Assembly (NCBI GenBank): GCA_046590705.1
Contig: JBKJUK010000379.1
Span: 1 to 8,874, forward strand
Length of the DNA stretch: 8,874 bases
Direction: 5' to 3'
Source: JBKJUK01 sp046590705
Lineage (GTDB): Bacteria > Acidobacteriota > Thermoanaerobaculia > Gp7-AA8
Shown here: positions 6,595 through 8,874 of the stretch, piece after piece
Position numbering within the stretch: the stretch's first letter is position 1
Layout: every line of letters starts with the position of its first letter
The notes under the pieces: generated by a model
What the model was told of the DNA's origin: nothing
Databases searched by the model: none
The model's input: the letters and a program-made list of their open reading frames with translations, nothing else
Program-made: the position numbers and the translations under genes

Positions 6595-6692
6595 GACTAC
6601 TGGTTACTGGCTACTTTGATACTAGCTACTTTGATACTAGCTACTGCCTTCGACGGTTACTCGCTACTCGACTACTTGCTACTTTCCTTACT
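6595..6692. repeat. Right AGTA-heptad block entering the peptidase gene
   Basis: On the minus strand this block reads as a series of AGTA-headed units, often 7-8 bp (AGTAGCA, AGTAGTCG, AGTAGCG, AGTAGCT, AGTAGCC, AGTAACC, AGTAGTC). It mirrors the left block; 6595-6615 pairs with 6147-6167. Positions 6672-6692 are also the last codons and TAG stop of the S46 peptidase, which gives that protein the tail SKESSK after a normal-looking LLKELGV end. Confidence 0.85.
6611..6645. repeat. 15-bp direct tandem repeat, 2.3 copies
   Basis: The unit CTACTTTGATACTAG occurs perfectly at 6611-6625 and 6626-6640, followed by CTACT. It is a higher-order duplication of two neighbouring AGTA units within the right heptad block. 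Perfect identity suggests recent slippage or unequal recombination. Confidence 0.9.
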
Positions 6693-8867
6693 AACTCCCA
6701 GCTCCTTCAGCAACCCCTGCGCGTTCTCCACTTTGTCGAGGAGCCAGAGCAGGTAGCGGATGTCGACGCTCACATTCCGAGCGATTTCAGGGTTGTACCC
6801 GAAGTCGTTGGCTACGTTCTCCCAGACCCGGTCAAAGTTCACGCCGACAAGTTCGCCTTTCCCGTTCACGACCGGGCTGCCTGAATTTCCTCCGGTGGTG
6901 TCGGCGTCGGCCAGAAAGTTCACCGGCACATCCCCGAGACTTGAGTCCTTCCATCGTCCTGGTGCGTTCTTCGCTGCCGCCTGCAGTATCGTGTCAGGCA
7001 CGTCGAACGGTTCTTCATTGGTGTGCTTTTGTACGACGCCGTTGAGTGTGGTCTGAGCCGTATAGTTCATTCCGTCGCGCGGCGCGTAGCCTTTGACATG
7101 CGCAAAGCTCACCCGCAAGGTGCTGTTGGCGTCTGGCGCTACGGGCTTGCCGGCCCTGGCAATGACTGCTCGGCGCCAGATCGGGCGCAGCCTCGACTGC
7201 GCGCCGGCCCAGGCGCTCTGGCGGGTACGCATCTCCCTGTATGCGTCGTCGAGAGCAAATCCGAGTTCGAGCAACGAATCCTTCCGCGCCTGCAGCTGGG
7301 CCACGGTCTCGTCCAGCATCTTTCCGCGCTGCGAAAGATCGAGCACAGGACTGTCGGCATAAAGCGAGTCGATCTTCGCCACGACTGCAGCCTCACTGAA
7401 ATTTCTGCCGAAAGCGCGGTCGATGGCCAGGATGCGCTGATCGTCCGGCAAGGCCAGGGCACGCTTCACGAACGACGCGAACATCCGCCTGTCGGCGGCG
7501 GGAAAGTACTTCTTCTCCTCCCCGTCGAGCTTCTGCCGCAGCCGCGAGAAGCTGCGTTCCTGATAGTCGGCCTCTCTTTCGGCGTCAACTTTCACTCTCT
7601 CCCGCGCTGAGTGTGCGAGCGTCACAGCGTGAGCGAGTGACTGGATTGAGCGGGCTGACCCGGGCTGTGCTTCAGAACCAACGGCAATGGTCGAGAGCAG
7701 GAAATCCTTCTCCCAGGTTTTCTTCTGCTGCTCCAGGATCGCCAGCAGCTCTTCCCTCGCTTTCAGCGCCGCACCATGCTGCGGATTTCCGCGGGCCCAG
7801 GAGAGCACCGCCTGATCGCTGGCCATCTGCTTTTCTGCAATGCGGCCGCGCTTGAAGCCAGCCATCTGGCCCTGGGCGTTCTTGTATCGATTGAGCATCG
7901 ACTTGAGGTGGTCCGAAACTGCGATCGCGCCTGCCGAGTTCTCTTTAGTGGACTCCTCCATATCGCGAATCCATTCGCCGAATACCGATTCGCGACGAGC
8001 GTAAAAAAAGTCGCGGCGCTCCACCATTTCTTCGCCAAGCAGAGCTCGAAAAGTGGTACCGGGAAATCCCAGTACCATGACGAAATCGCCCGGCTTCACA
8101 CCAGCCGTTGAAATCGGGAAAAAGAACTCGGGCTTGAACGGAACGTTGCCTGGCGCGTTCGCAGCGCTCTTTCCGCCCGGTGCGGCCCAGGCCCGTGCGA
8201 TTGCAAAGTCGCCTGTGTGACGTGGCCAACTCCAGTTGTCGGTCTCTCCGCCGAACTCACCGATGGCCCGCGGCGGAGCGTAGACGAGGCGCACATCTGA
8301 TAACTCGACGGTCTCGATCAGGGTGTAGAAGGGTCCACCGTCATAGCTGGCCACTCTGCAGCGAATCGAGGAGTCCGTCTCACAGGCTGCGACGAGTTGC
8401 TGCTGCCGCGCAGTGATGGCTTTCGAACGCGCGGTGTCATCGACGCCGGCAGGCACTGCCTCTTCAATGCTGCGCGTCACATCGGTGAACTTCCGCGGGA
8501 TCTGGATGCGCATGGTCTTCCCGGGAAGTTCCTCAGCCCGGCTGTTCGCAACAAAGCCGCTTTCGATCAGGTCCCGATCCGGCGTGCTGTGTTCCTGCAG
8601 CAGAGGAAAGAGGCAGTGATGATTCGTGATGACCAGTCCATCCGCCGAAATGAAGGCGCCTGTACATCCTCCGATGTTCACAGTGCCGGACAGCAGACCT
8701 GTTCCACGTTGCTCGTTCCAGAGTTTCGAGGGAGGAATCTGCAGCCCTTGTTTTTTGAGCCATGCAGGGTCGAGTTTCAGTACCTGTGGCGGGGTCCACT
8801 TTCCCTCGCTGGCGACGAGCGTGAACGACATCAGAACGAGAGGTAGGAAACGAAGGATTGATCGCAT
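6672..8867 (-). CDS. S46-family dipeptidyl-peptidase, DPP11-like by its specificity residue
   Basis: S46 peptidases are exported serine exopeptidases that remove dipeptides from peptide N-termini, feeding amino-acid uptake; they act in the periplasm or on the surface. The 731-residue product begins with a signal peptide (MRSILRFLPLVLMSFTLVAS, cleavage likely near residue 20). The catalytic triad is visible: His84 in TNHHC (81-85), Asp220 in WPRHTGDFAIAR (214-225), and Ser662 in TGGNSGSPV. A helical, charged insertion (about 310-480) is the S46-specific helical domain. Residue Ser+18 is Arg680, in NFDRVWE. In Porphyromonas gingivalis DPP11 the same spacing (Ser655, Arg673) sets Asp/Glu specificity, while DPP7 has Gly there, so an acidic preference is inferred. 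Only 7 bp lie upstream of the ATG, so the ribosome-binding site cannot be judged. The gene converges on aroA, and its stop lies inside the AGTA repeat. The S46 assignment is near certain; the DPP11 subtype is moderate. Confidence 0.94.
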   Translation of the reverse strand: MRSILRFLPLVLMSFTLVASEGKWTPPQVLKLDPAWLKKQGLQIPPSKLWNEQRGTGLLSGTVNIGGCTGAFISADGLVITNHHCLFPLLQEHSTPDRDLIESGFVANSRAEELPGKTMRIQIPRKFTDVTRSIEEAVPAGVDDTARSKAITARQQQLVAACETDSSIRCRVASYDGGPFYTLIETVELSDVRLVYAPPRAIGEFGGETDNWSWPRHTGDFAIARAWAAPGGKSAANAPGNVPFKPEFFFPISTAGVKPGDFVMVLGFPGTTFRALLGEEMVERRDFFYARRESVFGEWIRDMEESTKENSAGAIAVSDHLKSMLNRYKNAQGQMAGFKRGRIAEKQMASDQAVLSWARGNPQHGAALKAREELLAILEQQKKTWEKDFLLSTIAVGSEAQPGSARSIQSLAHAVTLAHSARERVKVDAEREADYQERSFSRLRQKLDGEEKKYFPAADRRMFASFVKRALALPDDQRILAIDRAFGRNFSEAAVVAKIDSLYADSPVLDLSQRGKMLDETVAQLQARKDSLLELGFALDDAYREMRTRQSAWAGAQSRLRPIWRRAVIARAGKPVAPDANSTLRVSFAHVKGYAPRDGMNYTAQTTLNGVVQKHTNEEPFDVPDTILQAAAKNAPGRWKDSSLGDVPVNFLADADTTGGNSGSPVVNGKGELVGVNFDRVWENVANDFGYNPEIARNVSVDIRYLLWLLDKVENAQGLLKELGVSKESSK

Positions 8868-8874
8868 ATAGGAA

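Noticed and set aside
6131..6692. Possible insertion sequence
   Set aside because: Inverted ends exist, but no transposase fragment is encoded and no target-site duplication could be defined; at most it is a non-autonomous repeat.
6322..6756. 144-codon open frame on the plus strand in the aroA / peptidase spacer
   Set aside because: It is made entirely of intergenic repeats plus the antisense of the peptidase 3' end. It starts with a non-ATG codon inside a repeat arm, and no protein motif is visible.
7023..7610. 195-codon and other long open frames antisense to the S46 peptidase
   Set aside because: Long antisense frames are expected opposite a GC-rich gene. The minus-strand protein has a full catalytic triad and signal peptide, while these show no recognisable features.

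Overview
The window is a compact, gene-dense piece of a Gram-negative chromosome with seven complete protein-coding genes, nearly all housekeeping. No single gene fixes the taxon. An S46 dipeptidyl-peptidase with a signal peptide, an LpxH-type lipid A enzyme, an AroA with the GTAMRFLT variant of the PEP-site loop, and spacers full of GTCATCCCGAGC / GAGGGATCT repeats together suggest Acidobacteriota or a neighbouring soil lineage. This is an inference of moderate confidence.

Layout. Positions 41-2154 hold two minus-strand genes, glgC (ADP-glucose pyrophosphorylase, glycogen synthesis) and downstream of it rph (RNase PH, tRNA 3'-end maturation). A likely intrinsic terminator lies between them. 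A 161-bp divergent spacer (2155-2315) is dominated by an inverted array of 7-bp repeats. Positions 2316-6142 hold a tight plus-strand cluster: a DnaJ-family co-chaperone with half a zinc finger, an LpxH-like phosphoesterase, a PhnP-like metallo-beta-lactamase-fold hydrolase, and aroA (EPSP synthase). The last three overlap end to end (14 bp, then 4 bp), so they are probably translationally coupled. Positions 6672-8867 hold a minus-strand secreted S46 peptidase whose specificity residue points to the DPP11 (Asp/Glu-specific) type.

The non-coding DNA is the least ordinary part. The 529-bp convergent spacer between aroA and the peptidase is a nested inverted-repeat structure. It contains about five diverged copies of one repeat, flanked by inverted blocks of AGTA-headed heptads that run into both genes and supply the last codons and the TAG stop of each. 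Two other spacers (13-33 and 2185-2293) carry tandem repeats of the same 7-bp period but different sequence. No mobile-element gene, CRISPR array, RNA gene or defence system was seen, and I found no clear novel protein system.

Together the genes serve cell-envelope lipid A, aromatic amino-acid precursor, glycogen, RNA-processing, protein-folding and peptide-scavenging functions. The plus-strand cluster looks like a convenience operon rather than one pathway.
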